A stretch of 28,429 nucleotides of DNA from Nephromyces sp. MM_2019 (GCA_015657535.1 JADHZB010001320.1:1-28429), one strand, 5' to 3'. Positions 1-12,671 are shown, counted from the stretch's first letter. Numbers and translations are program-made. The notes: generated by a model from the letters alone, not told the origin.

Positions 1-47
1 TATATATATATATATACTCAATATAATCATATTAATTTTTTTGTTAG

Positions 48-792
48 GTCCAATCAACGCTTGTTAAAACACTAGCCGAACTGAGAACCTCTATTTCATC
101 TAAACTTGACCCAAATAGCTCAAATAATATTTTTGAGATTGATCCTGGTTAGTATACACACATAGACACACAAAGAAACCCTTGTATAAACATTACATTA
201 TGCATAACACAATATAAATCATCCATTCCCAACTACCTATATTACAACTTGTACAAATTTGATAAAAAGCATTTTACAATCCCCAACAATATATACAAAC
301 TGATCACAACACAAGTATCACAGAACAACATACACATATTCAACATAAATTACACCAAATAACAATATATATAACAAAATACACATAAATAAGCATACAT
401 ATCTATCCCAACACAATAAAACACCAAATGACATACTCTTCGAATTATAAATAAACACAAGCATACTTAAACATACATAAACAGACATACAATCCCAAAT
501 TAAGAAACCCACACACCCAAATGCAAATACAAATATATACAAACACGCATATATATATATATATAAATATGTATTTATCATAATATTAACAGATATGCTA
601 AAGAAATGGGAGCAATCTAATTATGATTTTTCTTTAAGTTTAGATGGTATTAAAACAATTGAAATGAGTAAAGAAAAATTTACTTATGGCTTTAATTTAA
701 CATCAACAAATAAAATTACAACTACAAACACATTTTCTTCAAACACAGGAACATATTTCCTTTATCTGTTTCCTAATATAATAACTAATTAA
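48..792 (+). CDS. C-terminal part of an unrecognised protein (last two exons)
   Basis: Two exons, join(48-147,593-792), are read from intron signals. The first exon follows a T-rich tract ending in TTAG at 44-47. The donor is GTTAGT at 148 and the acceptor is TTAACAG ending at 592. The 100-nt first exon leaves one base that completes a GAT codon, so the frame runs to TAA at 790-792. The visible 99 or so residues begin VQSTLVKTLAELRTS and continue FEIDPDMLKKWEQ, with a Ser/Thr/Asn-rich tail ending PNIITN. The start lies left of the window. The QSTLVKTLAELRTSISSKL stretch looks helical. I do not recognise the family and no catalytic motif is visible. The gene converges on the L7-like gene, whose stop is 620 bp away. 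The splice model is fairly good; function is unknown. Confidence 0.45.
148..592 (+). other. Last intron of the unknown 5' gene
   Basis: GT-AG intron of 445 bp, rich in CA and AT steps, with an (AT)n run near 549-566 just before the acceptor. A reverse-strand reading frame of 87 codons crosses it, but it is made of Tyr, Cys, Val and Ile codons from the repeats and is not a gene. Confidence 0.5.
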
Positions 793-1411
793 AAACACTT
801 TTTTTTACATTTTTTTTTCACTAATTTTGGTTTTGTTATATATAGAAACTTGTATATATATATTTATACTTTTTCATATTATAATTTTTGGCAAGATAAA
901 TATATAATCAATATTAAATAAGTACTTCTACACAGTTACAATGATTAGTATTTTCTGTTAACTTTACTTTTAATTTTTAAACAGAAACCAATTCTCCATA
1001 TATATATATATATATATACATAATATATATAATTAACATAAAATTATATAGATTACCTACCTGACTATTAAATATAATTTTAACCAGAGATATATACAAC
1101 TTATCAATCACTTATATCTTGTTTTATTTATTCGAGTATCGTTATTTAGTTATTTTTAATCACATCTATAATAAGTTGATGATGTATGTATACACACACA
1201 CACACACACATAAAGTTGGAGATTAGAAAATTTTTCTATATTTTTGAGGGGATCATTTCAAGAACAACAAAAAAAATAAAACCTTTTTAAATTAAAAAAA
1301 AATGTATAAAACTTCATCTTGTGAGTGTGTATGTGTATATGTGTGAAATATATAAATATCTTGTATATCTGAAGAAATAGTAACAGTTACACACACATAC
1401 ATTTATATCCT
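793..1411. other. Convergent 3' spacer, AT-rich
   Basis: This lies between the TAA of the unknown + gene and the TAA of the - strand L7-like gene, so it should hold both 3' UTRs and poly(A) signals. It contains (TA)n near 999-1018, a (CA)n run at 1193-1210 and T/A homopolymers. I see no coding exon or RNA gene. Confidence 0.6.
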
Positions 1412-3471
1412 TTAACTCAATTTTTGTATTTTTTCATTGATACGTTCACCCAGATTTCCCTTTTCTCTCTTCTTTGCTTCAAATCTGGTTATATTTCAAA
1501 AATAATTGAAATTTATTATAACGTAATAATACGTATATAAATAAATATACGCACAATCAAATAAAATTCACACTTAATTAACTATCCACAGACAAATATA
1601 TACACATATAAATAAATATACACCAACATATATATAGGTATATACACATACAAAATAGTATATATAATTTACCCCTCCGTTTTTTTCAAATTATCTAATT
1701 TAAATGGCCTGTAATTAGAAGGATATACAATAAAAGATATTGGTGTGCGTATAAAAAAGAGAATTAATTTACACATGCATATTTGCAGGATTTAATTATA
1801 TACATATATAAAAATACACATGATAAAATATCTGACTTACTTAAGTTCAGAGAGGATATGTTGATGTGAAGGTCCCAAATTCCATATCTAAAAATGTGTA
1901 TATATAATGAAATGTGTGTGTGTAAAAAAAAATGGTTGGTCATGATAAGTGAAAATTGTTATATATAATTGTTTTAGATTTATTTACACACATTTACCTC
2001 ATCAACCATATCCTCTACACACAATACACCATGTTTGCCAAATTTTTCTTCAACGATGTTATTATCAGAAATAAGTGTGTAACCTTTTTGACCTTCTTTT
2101 TTTAGCCAAGCACTGAAAATAAATTAAACACATTTATAAACAATTTATACACACAATCTCGAAATACACTCATTATAAAATGCAGGTTACACACACATAA
2201 TAACATTCGTTAAAAACATAAGCTACATGTGTCTGTATGTGTATACATATCTGTGTGTATACATGTATGTGTGTACATATATGGATGTGTGTGTATACAT
2301 GTGTTTGTGTGTGATTTTATGTGTGTATATAAATATATAAGTGTATGTGTTTTTTTGAAATTTGATTACTTTTTATTGAATAAGTTCCTTATATTTTCTA
2401 AATTAGGGTAACCATAAAATACAAACGGTGCCAACTTTTTTAAACTTTCTTTTGTTTGTTCATCGTTGGGTAATATGACACCTCGGTATGCAATAGTTAG
2501 GCCCAATTTCTAACATTATAAAGTGTGTGTAAAATTAAGTTGTGTGTGTATGTGTACAAGTAAATTTTAAGTGATTGTGTGTCTGTGTGTATAAGGACTA
2601 AGGCTAGTTGTGAAAGATTTCATAAACGTTAAGAGAGAGTTGTGAATGATTGTGTGCCTGTGTATAATGGTGAATTGTGTGTGTGTGTGTGTTTTGGTTT
2701 TTACCTTAAGTAATGCTTGAGTCTCTCTACATGTTTGCATACGAGCATTTCGTATAGCAAATATAATTTTGGAAGATGACTTAGTTTTTCCTACTGGTAA
2801 CTTTGAAATTTGATCAAACCTGAAATTAAATGGAGTTGTTATGTATATATATATATACATATATCAATGTAATCTATAAAGGTGATATCTACCTACACAC
2901 AAAAAATAAAAATTATGTAAAAAAAATTATCTCACATACCCAAAGTGAGTTATAAATATATGTAAATAATGAAAAATCAGGCATATGTATATAGATATAA
3001 ATATATACACACATAAATACAAACACACATGTATCTACACCTATATATACACAAAAGTAAACACATTTATATACATACGCATAATCACGTACACACACAT
3101 ATATGTGGGTTCATATAGACACAGGCACATACTCACACATACATAAGCACAAATATGAATAAAATTTACCTTCTTTTATCACAAAGTTTCATAAGCCTTG
3201 ATTTTATTAAAGATTGAGGTGTGATTATAAGTTTAGGATGTTTGATATCTTTTTTTAGCTGAATTAAGAAATAAGTTTGCACACAAGTATTTTAAGTGTG
3301 TACACAAAATTTACTCAAGAAAGTCATTTATCGTATTTTGAAATATAACCTCCAGATACATCCATACATATATACTAATTTATATACTTATTAAGATAGT
3401 TTATGTATGTGGCAAATAATATATACAATCTACTAAGGTTATATATGTTAAAAGAGAGTCATGAGTGCTTT

Positions 3472-3514
<43 letters not shown>

Positions 3515-4017
3515 TGTATGTGCTTAAATGAAGTATATATATAAGTTGTTTTGTTCGAATGTATTTTAGAACGTTTGTGTATGTGAAGATATTAATATTT
3601 GTATTTCATTGAAATAATATGTGTTTGGGTAATCCTAGAATCATATATGTGTGGAGAGTTGTGGATATACGCGAGGTCAAGTATGTGGGCTCATATGTAT
3701 ATGTAGAACCATGTGGGTGATGACATGTGTATAGAATTATGCGTGTTTGTAGCCATGTATGTCGGTTTATGTTGTTAGTTATATGTGTAGACTTATACAT
3801 GTAGAATTATGTGTGTGTACAAAACATGTTTGTATTTAGTGATTTATGATGTATGTAATAGCCCAATACACACCTTCTTAAGTTCTCCAATCTTTTTGGC
3901 TCTCTTTGACTTGAGTTCGATATCACGACTCCTTCTCTTCAAGACTGTGTGTGCGATTTTGAGATCTTCACCTTCATTCTTTGGTTTAAGTGTGTATTGC
4001 CTCGAATTATCATCCAT
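1412..4017 (-). CDS. uL30/L7-family protein: ribosomal protein L7 or Rlp7-like assembly factor
   Basis: Eight exons, complement join(1412-1484,1673-1708,1841-1887,1998-2112,2370-2509,2705-2819,3170-3258,3874-4017), give 759 nt and 252 aa, the usual L7 length (about 250). All seven introns are GT-AG and all junction phases agree. The N-terminus (MDDNSRQ, residues 1-48) is followed by a basic helix with LKRRSRDIELKSKRAKK. Family landmarks are YGYPNLE at 148-154 (human YPNLK), SDNNIVEE at 178-185, GKHGVLCVEDM at 188-198, IWNLGP from 202, KPFKL at 217-221 and the end GNLGERINEKIQKL, like the L7 GxRGEQIN tail. The protein should bind large-subunit rRNA. The SDNNIVEE and CVED wording and the divergent N-terminus resemble Rlp7/RPL7L1, a nucleolar pre-60S factor, as much as cytosolic L7; I cannot separate them by eye. 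The start is the first ATG after spacer, with the basic N-terminal region in the same exon. Confidence 0.88.
3475..3511. repeat. (TA)n microsatellite in L7-like intron 1
   Basis: Pure alternating TA over about 37 bp inside the 615-bp first intron (3259-3873). The rest of this intron, around 3600-3830, is a degenerate run of TG-rich pieces resembling TAGAATTATGTGTGT. Confidence 0.85.
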
Positions 4018-6867
4018 TGTGTGTGAGTATGATGGCTAATGTAATTTATGAATTGAGGGGTAGTAGGTAGTTATCAATAAAATATGAAGGGGGAAGGAGT
4101 TATATATAGAAAGTGAATACAAATTGAAATAAAAGGAATGAAATTATTCAATATTTGATGAATTTTAAAAAAATTTAATGTTAGTCAAATTGTTAACAAC
4201 AAACATATAATTATATATATATAAGCATGTGAGTAAGCAATCAATTTTAAGCTTAAACGTGTCTATAGATATGTTGCAGCTATATTATGTATGTTTATAT
4301 ATTCACATGCATTTGTGATGTATGTATTTGCTTGTAGTTGTGTTTGACAAGTGTTGCGAGTGAAATGCTTGATGTGTGTAGTGTGTGTAGTGAGTGATGT
4401 GTGTGCTTAATACATGCAGTTGAGCTACGTTTTTGATATATGTAATGAGATGTGTGTTTGACATATGTTGTGAGATGTGTATAGATAACTTTATCATAAT
4501 ATATAAAGATGTGAATTTATTAGGATGTTTTTAAGTTAATGTAAAAAGTAGCAAATTGTAGTAAAAAGGGTTTACAATTTGAGTTTATAATTAACTTAGT
4601 ATTGTAATGAAGATAAATACATAGATATTTCTAAGTTTAAGTTTTTTGTAATAAATGTTTTTATTTTACTTTAACTTGTTTTGTTAATGCTTTTAGATTT
4701 TTCCTAACAATACAAAATTATCTCATAATCTATTACTTAAGTTTATCCTAACAGGCTTTTACTATAGGAAACTCAAAGTAATTGAAACCATAGCTACAAA
4801 TTACTTTTATTTCCAAATGACTATTTATATATGTTTACTTGAGAAACATATTATTTACAGTAATAAATTTAATTATTAAAATTTTGTCTTTATTGCCGTA
4901 ATTTTGTGTGATATATTACAGTTCATTACAAATTAATAATTATTAAAGTAAAAATATTATAAATTTGAATAAAAATCATTGTTATTGACAACTTTCTTTA
5001 CCATAATTTGTTTAAAGCACTTGTTATAAGGTGATTTAAATAACATAAGCTTGCGAGAAAATAATATAGGATATAACAAGTACCAAAATATGGGTATACT
5101 TTCAAATGAGTTTTTTAAATACATCAAAACTTGTATTATTTCACATTTGTTAGTAACACACATTGTTGTGTGCTTTTTGATATGATTTTTTTTTTGTTAA
5201 AGTGTTCACCAATTTATTATACATAATTAGTCAACAAAGTAATCAATGTGTGTGCATGTATACATACCTTACTTTCCAACTACTAATTTTTCGGGTCCCT
5301 CATTTAATTAAGTAATTTACAATAATTAAAATTCTGAAGAGTTTGTTATTTCGTTATATGTTTTATTGTGTGTTGATTATATCTATGCATATGAGTTCAA
5401 TCTTTCCAAATGCATGCCTAGTTAAAAAATTAACCAATATTTATCGAGAATATACCAAAATGTTACCTATAAGACTATTCTACTCTTGAGCTTTTAATTG
5501 AGAATATAAGCAAAAGAAGTGTAATAGTATACTACTTTCATAAATACTTTTCCTTAATTGTTGGAAACACATATCGTAAATATTGAAAAATGAGTAATGA
5601 ATTTATTCTATATTGAGAAGACTTGTGTTATATATGTATACTATTATAAATATTATCAATCCTTTTATTTTTGTTATCAATTTTTACATGTGTTTGCAAC
5701 TTTGTCTTTACATACAAATCCTTTTGTTTTTTATTGCCAAAAATTTGACACTTTTAGATATTGATTTTATATCTAAAACACGTTTATATTATGAGCACTA
5801 CTTATAAAAAATAACAACTTCAAATTATCTCCTTGAAAAATCATTATCTTAAATTTTTATATTACTGTTATACTCTACTTATAAAAACATCTTAAAAATC
5901 TCTGTATAGCTTGTAGCTCATGTGTATGCCAATTGTTAATTTATTTAGTTTTGGCTATGTATATATGTCGGTTACACATGAATACATGTCTTCTTTCTTA
6001 CTCTGTGTATAAATATATATATATGTATATATATATGCACACATAGGTATGCCTTAATTACCTATTTTTGTACTAGAAATGTTTTTGCACTATAAATTTT
6101 TCGCACTATATACATCCTATCAACATAGTATATATATATATATATATATATTTACTTTTTATAACCAACCAATTTTGCTACCACACAAATTTACTGAAGG
6201 TATACATGCATGCGCCTTCATGCTTGGGCTGTGTAAACACACATGTACTACACATATACATCTTGCTAAGCACATGAAGCTTGGCTATATATATACGTAA
6301 TTATGCACAAGGTTCACAAGCAATTTTTTTTAAGATTGTTAATGTGAAAGCTATATCTACACCTAGATGCATACAAATTTGAAAATTCAAAGAGCCACCG
6401 GACAGCTATTATTAAATTAACTTTTTAAATCAAAACTTTGTAACTACACTGACAACTATTTTTGTTGAAAAGCATACTACAACATATATATATATATATA
6501 TATATTGATAGTATAGACAAAATTTCACAGCTCAATCATAAAAACACACACTATAGACAAATATATATTTATTTATATATATATTTGTATATAAACATAT
6601 GTATATAATTAATACCTAAGCACATGTATATAAAACAGTACATTTTTACATATATCTTAACTTAAACTTGAACTTTTTTGTAATTAATTTTAAAGAATAT
6701 AAATGCTAGCCTCACTTAATTTACAAGTTCGTCCTCATCTAGGATTTTGAATCAATTAAGCTTTTCAACGACATATATTTGAACCTTAAAAAGGAAAAAC
6801 TTTTGGCTACTAAATTTTGTATGAGGTAGCCCTTTTTTTAGATGAAGGACCGGTAATAACAAGTAAT
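4018..6867. other. Divergent spacer between L7-like and PP2A genes
   Basis: A 2.85 kb stretch upstream of both neighbours, so both promoters should lie here. It is AT-rich with (TA)n runs near 6129-6150 and 6486-6505 and TG-rich stretches at 4370-4480. The longest frames (for example the 68-codon - strand frame at 4957-5163 and the 73-codon + frame at 6079-6300) have repeat-driven composition and no splice or homology support. I see no gene or RNA. Confidence 0.55.
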
Positions 6868-9111
6868 ATGGATACTGTCGATAAGCCAGTAGGTAATAAC
6901 CTTCAAACTCGCTTTTTCTCACTGCCAGCTGAGACGTTCGATGGAAATATTTCTCTACCTGATTTCCCTATTGACGACGAGGATAACCCTGTTTTCTTTA
7001 CCCCTCAAACTGATACTACTCTGAACGAAGAATATGATCGCACTCTTTCTTTTCAAAAGTATGACATAGGTCATGATTTCAATAATGAGGGAACCTATAC
7101 AAATCCAGGCTTTAAAGGAACAAACAGTGCAAGAATTGGCATGAAATTTGAGACCGGAACTAATGCACACAATTCTCGCTTTAAAAATGAGATACAAAAC
7201 CCTTCAGAGCAACTCGAACCGAATGTAGAAATCCCAACACTTGACAAAACACGTAAGCTTTATTTTTATTACCACCACATCGGCCTTAACAGCCCCATCA
7301 TTTCATCATAGGCTTAATGTTTGTTTAAACATCTGATAAATGAGATTGGTAGATAATATCTCATAGCACACTTGTGACACTTGTGTTAAAATCTTGAAAA
7401 ATTCCAATTCCTACAGATAGGAAGAGCTCAAAGGATATTGATGAATGGATAACAATATTACTCCAATGCCAAAGCCTAAATGAAGACGAGATAGAGCACT
7501 TGTGCCAACTCCTGAAAGAGAATCTCGTAATATCTTATTATATTTAGATATCATTTTTTGAAAAAACTTTTAATTAATTATAACAATCTTCCATTATCAG
7601 TCCAAAGAAGAGAATTGTGTGAATATATTCAGCCCCCTTACCGTTGTTGGAGACATTCATGGACAATTACATGACCTGCTTGAACTTTTTAGAATCAGTA
7701 AGTCAGCATACTCAAACTTACTTGAATTGAAAATTTAAGATACATCCATAGCGAATTTGATTATCTGAGAATCTAATCGATCACCATTTTACTACTAAAT
7801 TGAATAGGAGGTCTTCCCCCAGACACAAATTATCTCTTTCTCGGAGATTATGTTGATAGGGGATTATATTCTTGTGAAACATTTTGCCTCGTAGCATCAC
7901 TTAGGCTACGATTCCCCTCGAAAGGTAAAAGACTTTCAGAATATCTAGATATTATTCTGTAAGCAACAAAACATTTTGTACTTTTCTCAAACTTACAGTT
8001 AGTATATTGAGAGGAAATCACGAGAGCAGACAAACCACTAAAATTTATGGGTTCTATGATGAATGCATCCGGAAATATGGAAATGCAAAGACCTGGACTA
8101 TTTTAACAGGTGAACTAATACACAAAAATTATTCTTTCAATGTTTGAGTGCACAACTTTACTCCCAGACACTTTCGACTATCTACCTATATCCGCTACTA
8201 TTGATAATAAGATTTTTTGTGACCATGGTGGTATATCTAACGAGACCTTAGATCTCAATGACGTTAGGAACCTCGACAGGTATGCATGATATAAAGATAT
8301 ATGATTCCTCTCCTTAATATTTTTCCCCTGAAATATATAAAGAGTTCAAGAAATACCTCAATGTGGATGTATGTGTGACCTTCTATGGTCTGATCCTTCT
8401 ACTCCTGATGACGATCTATTAACAGATGGGTAAATGCCATAAAATAAAAGAAAAATTTTTTTTTTCTTTCTTCACAATTTATAACTTGTAAAAATTACTC
8501 ATAGCTGGAGACCTTCTCCTAGGGGTGCTGGTGTAATATTCAGTGAGGTAACCACTTTTCTGAATATTTGACAAGTTCATATTAAATCTCAAAATTAAAT
8601 GTACACAGGAAATAACAGAGAAATTTTTACATATCAACAATCTTCAATTTATCTGTAGAGCTCATCAAGTCGCTGATTATGGATATGTGAGGTAATAATA
8701 CTTCTTAATTATTGTTTTCAAAATTTATATCTTGGAAACTTTTTATAATTTAATCAGCCAACATAGTGATAAGGTGATCACAGTTTTTAGTGCTCCAAAC
8801 TATTGCTATAGATGTGGCAACCTGGTAAGTATTACCACTTAAAATAAGAAATCTATTTCTTAAAGAACTCAAGTTTATCATACGCATACCCTAATTTAAC
8901 ATGTATTACTTTAGGCTTCTGTTATGTGTGTTGATGAGTTTATGAACACAGATTTTGTATCTTATAACTCCGCTCCTTTTAGAGCTATACCCGAGGTCAG
9001 TTTAATTTATTTAATAACACTTTATAATTACAAATAAGCTACAAACAACTACACATATGTATATTTAACTTTTCACAGAAGATGAGATTTACACCCGACT
9101 ACTTCGTTTGA
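6868..9111 (+). CDS. PP2A-type Ser/Thr protein phosphatase catalytic subunit with long N-terminal extension
   Basis: Twelve exons: join(6868-7252,7417-7526,7601-7697,7808-7924,7999-8109,8168-8279,8343-8429,8505-8547,8609-8691,8758-8824,8915-8995,9079-9111), 1326 nt, 441 aa. All introns are GT-AG and in phase. From about residue 130 it aligns with PP2Ac from its N-terminus. PPP-family motifs are GDIHG at 182-186, GDYVDRG at 210-216, RGNHES at 241-246, HGG at 293-295, RAHQ at 371-374 and [11 protein letters not shown] near 393-403. Metal ligands D183, H185, D211, N243, H293 and H373 and the proton donor H244 are present, so activity is expected. The C-terminus reads TPDYFV where PP2A has TPDYFL, the carboxymethylated tail that governs B-subunit binding; this identifies PP2A rather than PP1 or PP2B. 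Residues 1-128 are an acidic, Asn/Phe-rich extension absent from the usual 309-residue enzyme. I chose ATG 6868 because it is the first ATG in frame; the open frame extends back to 6814 without another ATG. An upstream exon remains possible. Confidence 0.92.
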
Positions 9112-9444
9112 AAAAGATAATTATCCGAATTTTATTATATAACTTAACAATTTAATAATATATATATTTTTATCTATTGACTACCTAACAAGGCCCATAG
9201 CATAATCAAATTATAATATTAACACATTTTATAATTTTTGTATTTATTTTGTTTTATAATATTTGATCATAAGCAATAAGTAATGAGTGCAAGAGTAATC
9301 TTTATACATCATTATGCTAAATCATATTATATCTCACTTTAAAAGAGTTTATTATTACCCTATTAATCTCAAAATACATTAAAAGCAATAACTTACCAAA
9401 TATTGTTTTATGCACCTGACTTAAAATATAATATATATACATAT

Positions 9445-9564
9445 TGAAACTGATATTACAAAAATCATACAGACTGAAATTGATTATGCAAACAAAAATC
9501 ACACTGATATTATTCACACCAAAATTATACACACTGAAAATGATCATAAAAAAATCACACACAA
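9445..9564. repeat. Degenerate 30-bp tandem repeat, 4 copies
   Basis: Four consecutive 30-bp units begin TGAAACTGAT, TGAAATTGAT, TGATATTATT and TGAAAATGAT, each ending near ATCACAC or ATACACAC. The units are well diverged from each other but exactly 30 bp apart, so this is an old tandem duplication. Thirty is a multiple of three, so a reverse frame shows a 10-residue period. Confidence 0.6.
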
Positions 9565-9946
9565 ACAACATCTGAAATAAATTACTACTCAAAATTGAAT
9601 TAGTAAGTAAACTATCTTGATGATGAAAATAAATTTTGAATCTTTTTTTTTTGTTGTTTTATATATGATATTTTTAAAAAAAAAAACATAATAACCATTC
9701 TATTTTTACTAAATATAATAATTATTCAAAAAAATAAGTTCACTTTATATAAAATAAAAAAAATAAAAAAATAAAGAAAAAATATCATTTCCCCGAAAAC
9801 TTAATTTATACTAGAAATATATATTTTTATACTCGAAAAAACATAATATATTATTAAATCTATAAATTAATAATATCCTTATATTTAAATTTAAATATAT
9901 AGAATATAAATTTATATACATGTGATATACATCATCTGTGTAAGAA

Positions 9947-10252
9947 ATAGAATATGTCTGTTTGATACATTAGCTTCATAAGAGTAAGGTTGTAAAGTGT
10001 GTTTATGTGATCTATATATATATATATCATTATTGTAATAGAAGGATTTTTAGAGTGTGTATGATACAATACCTTTATAATAAAAAATTTGTTAATGTAT
10101 GTGTATAATAAGAATATCTTTATAAGAGAAATGTTATTAGAGAACGTGTGTGTATATGTGTAATTGATATTGTTACATGAGAAATTTTGGTAAAATATCT
10201 GGTGTGTGATACGCTATTTTTATTATAGAAACCTTGTATAGTGTATGTGTGT
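9947..10252. repeat. Degenerate ~40-60-bp tandem repeat, about 6 copies
   Basis: Units of varied length each hold a TG-rich part (GTGTGTATG, GTGTGATAC), then ATAC or ATAT and a TTTATAATA/TTATAAGAG part, then GAAA and TTGT or TTAT before the next TG-rich part. Examples start near 10053, 10094, 10145 and 10201. They are too diverged to fix an exact unit by eye. Confidence 0.4.
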
Positions 10253-10369
10253 GTCCTATGTGTATTATTTATAGTTAATCATTGGTAGAAAGCTTTTATC
10301 ATTAATAAGTAATATACAAGTTGGTAATTGGCCCGGAAATTAGAAAGATGTTTAGTATAAATTTACATA

Positions 10370-11209
10370 TTATTCGAGTGTAAAGTATCTAGATTTATTT
10401 TCCTCAGCATATATCTTTTCAACTTCATTCTATAAATTTATTATAAAACACATTAACAATAATATAAACTATACACACACCTAAACCCTACAACCCAATG
10501 TTCTTACAATTTAAACTAACACAGTTAATACACACATAGAACATAGCCCATATATACTTTGAGTTTATAAATAAGTATAAATACAGGTCAAAAATACAGA
10601 TAAATCAATATACAGACACACCCAAGCACATACATATACACCAATTCCCTATATAACACAGACATATACACAAGCACACCCAACCACCAAATCCCTACAC
10701 AGGTCACACACACACATCTAATTTAAGTAGTTAACCTTAACGATTTGAAAATTTAAAATTTCATCTATGTTAGGTCGTTCTTTGGGATCTTTAGTTAATA
10801 ACAATTGAGAGAGTTGGTTAAGCTCGAATGAGTATTGGTTTGGGATAGGTGGAGCCTAATTGTAATAAATTTAATGAAAATAAATGCCAAAATGTGTGAA
10901 GATATTTATATAAAACAAGTTATAAATGGGTGTAAAAATATGTATGCATATTTGATATTTATACCTTACACTATGATTTTGTATAGCATTAATAACTTCC
11001 CCAATTGATTTACCTTCAAACGGCCTATGTAATGTAACCTTTATACATAAGTTACATATATAAATACATATATATAAATACATATATATAAATACATATA
11101 TAAATATATATATATAAATACATATATAAATATATATGTTGAATGTAGAGATGTGTCTGTGGGTGTGTCTATCATTATATATATCTATATAGAGATGTGT
11201 GGGTACATG

Positions 11210-11246
<37 letters not shown>

Positions 11247-12631
11247 GCGTATGGCTTTTTATATAATATATATATAGTATAAATAAATGTGTGTATAAGT
11301 TAATTCAATATATCGTTCAAATTATGTACCATTTCATATAATATACAGCCTAATGCCCATATATCTGCTGGGTAAGAATACGAACAGCCCTATAAAATTA
11401 ATGGGGTAGGATTAGATTTGCTTGCGTTTTATGTATGATGTGTGTAATAGATTGTTTGTGTAATAGGTTTTGTGTATAGTAAATTGTGTGTGTAGTAGGT
11501 TCTGTGTGTGTAAATGATGAGTGGGTGCAAATGATAATACTGGGTTTAAAAACAAAGGGTGTGTGAGTTATGTTTATAATGATTTAAATGTGAAAACGTA
11601 AATCATGTTTAACAATTATTTATGCATGGTATGTATATTAAGATTATGTGTGTAGATTGAACCTTAAAAAAAACTATATTCTAATTTGGTATGGAATATG
11701 TGTAAGGGAAAACACATATTTACTTACCTTACATAATTCTGGGCTAATATAATAAGGTGAACCAATTTTTGTTTCTGTAAGGTCAACTGAACTACTAAGT
11801 ATTTTTGACACACCAAAATCGCCAATAAGTAATTGATTACGTTCACCCAAAAATATGTTTTGAGTTTTCAAATCTTGAGTATATTATTATTTAAAAAAAT
11901 GGGATTACATACACATTAAATACTTGATGGGAATGATCATTGTGTATACACACAAATTTAATATTTGATGGTAATAAAAATGTTATACACACAGACACAT
12001 TTAATATTTAATGGTTATCATTTCACAATCACACATATACTTAAACATACCTACACATAAGCATATATAGATCTTTATATACTTACACATAGATTCATGT
12101 ACATATACGAAATCTACATATAAACACATTTACACAGCTCTCATAGATCTATATATATACATACTTAAATAGGCCTAACCTTAGGCATATACCTATATAA
12201 ACATGAGCAGCACACACACACATTCCTAGATGAGCACACACATTCACTTATATTTATACTCACATACACACACACATACTCGCACACACGCATATACATA
12301 GATACAAAAACACACACATACACAGATACATATACACACACAAACACACACGCATAACATAAACACAGACACATACACAGACACATACACATAAATATTT
12401 ATATTTATATATATATAAACGCATATACACATCCATACACACACCTCGATGTAGTATATATCGTTTGTGTAGAAATTCGATTGCAAGACATGCCTGGGTA
12501 AACCATCGCAGTATTGTCAACTCTGAGAAATAATCTTTTGGTCTCTGTTGTTGAATTTTCTTATATAAATCCCCCCCTAATAAATCAATGAAATTGTGTG
12601 TATCTGTGTGTATTTGTGTGTGTATGTGTGT

Positions 12632-12671
<40 letters not shown>

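Larger units (their letters stand above)
9112..10369. other. Convergent spacer between PP2A and NEK genes
   Basis: This holds both 3' ends. It is very AT-rich with A-runs at 9670-9785. It contains two degenerate tandem arrays, listed separately. No coding exon is seen; a 91-codon reverse frame at 9317-9592 lies partly on one of the arrays. Confidence 0.55.

Noticed and set aside
4957..5163. 68-codon reverse frame in the L7/PP2A spacer
   Set aside because: No recognisable domain, no splice partners, and length is within chance for AT-rich sequence.
6817..6867. Upstream start for the PP2A gene at a TTG codon (6817)
   Set aside because: TTG is not a usual start in eukaryotic nuclear genes; the first in-frame ATG is at 6868.
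10965..10970. Alternative donor for NEK exon 7 at AAG|GTATAAA
   Set aside because: It puts the next exon out of frame and gives an early stop; AGT|GTAAGG five bases earlier keeps frame and matches NEK alignment.
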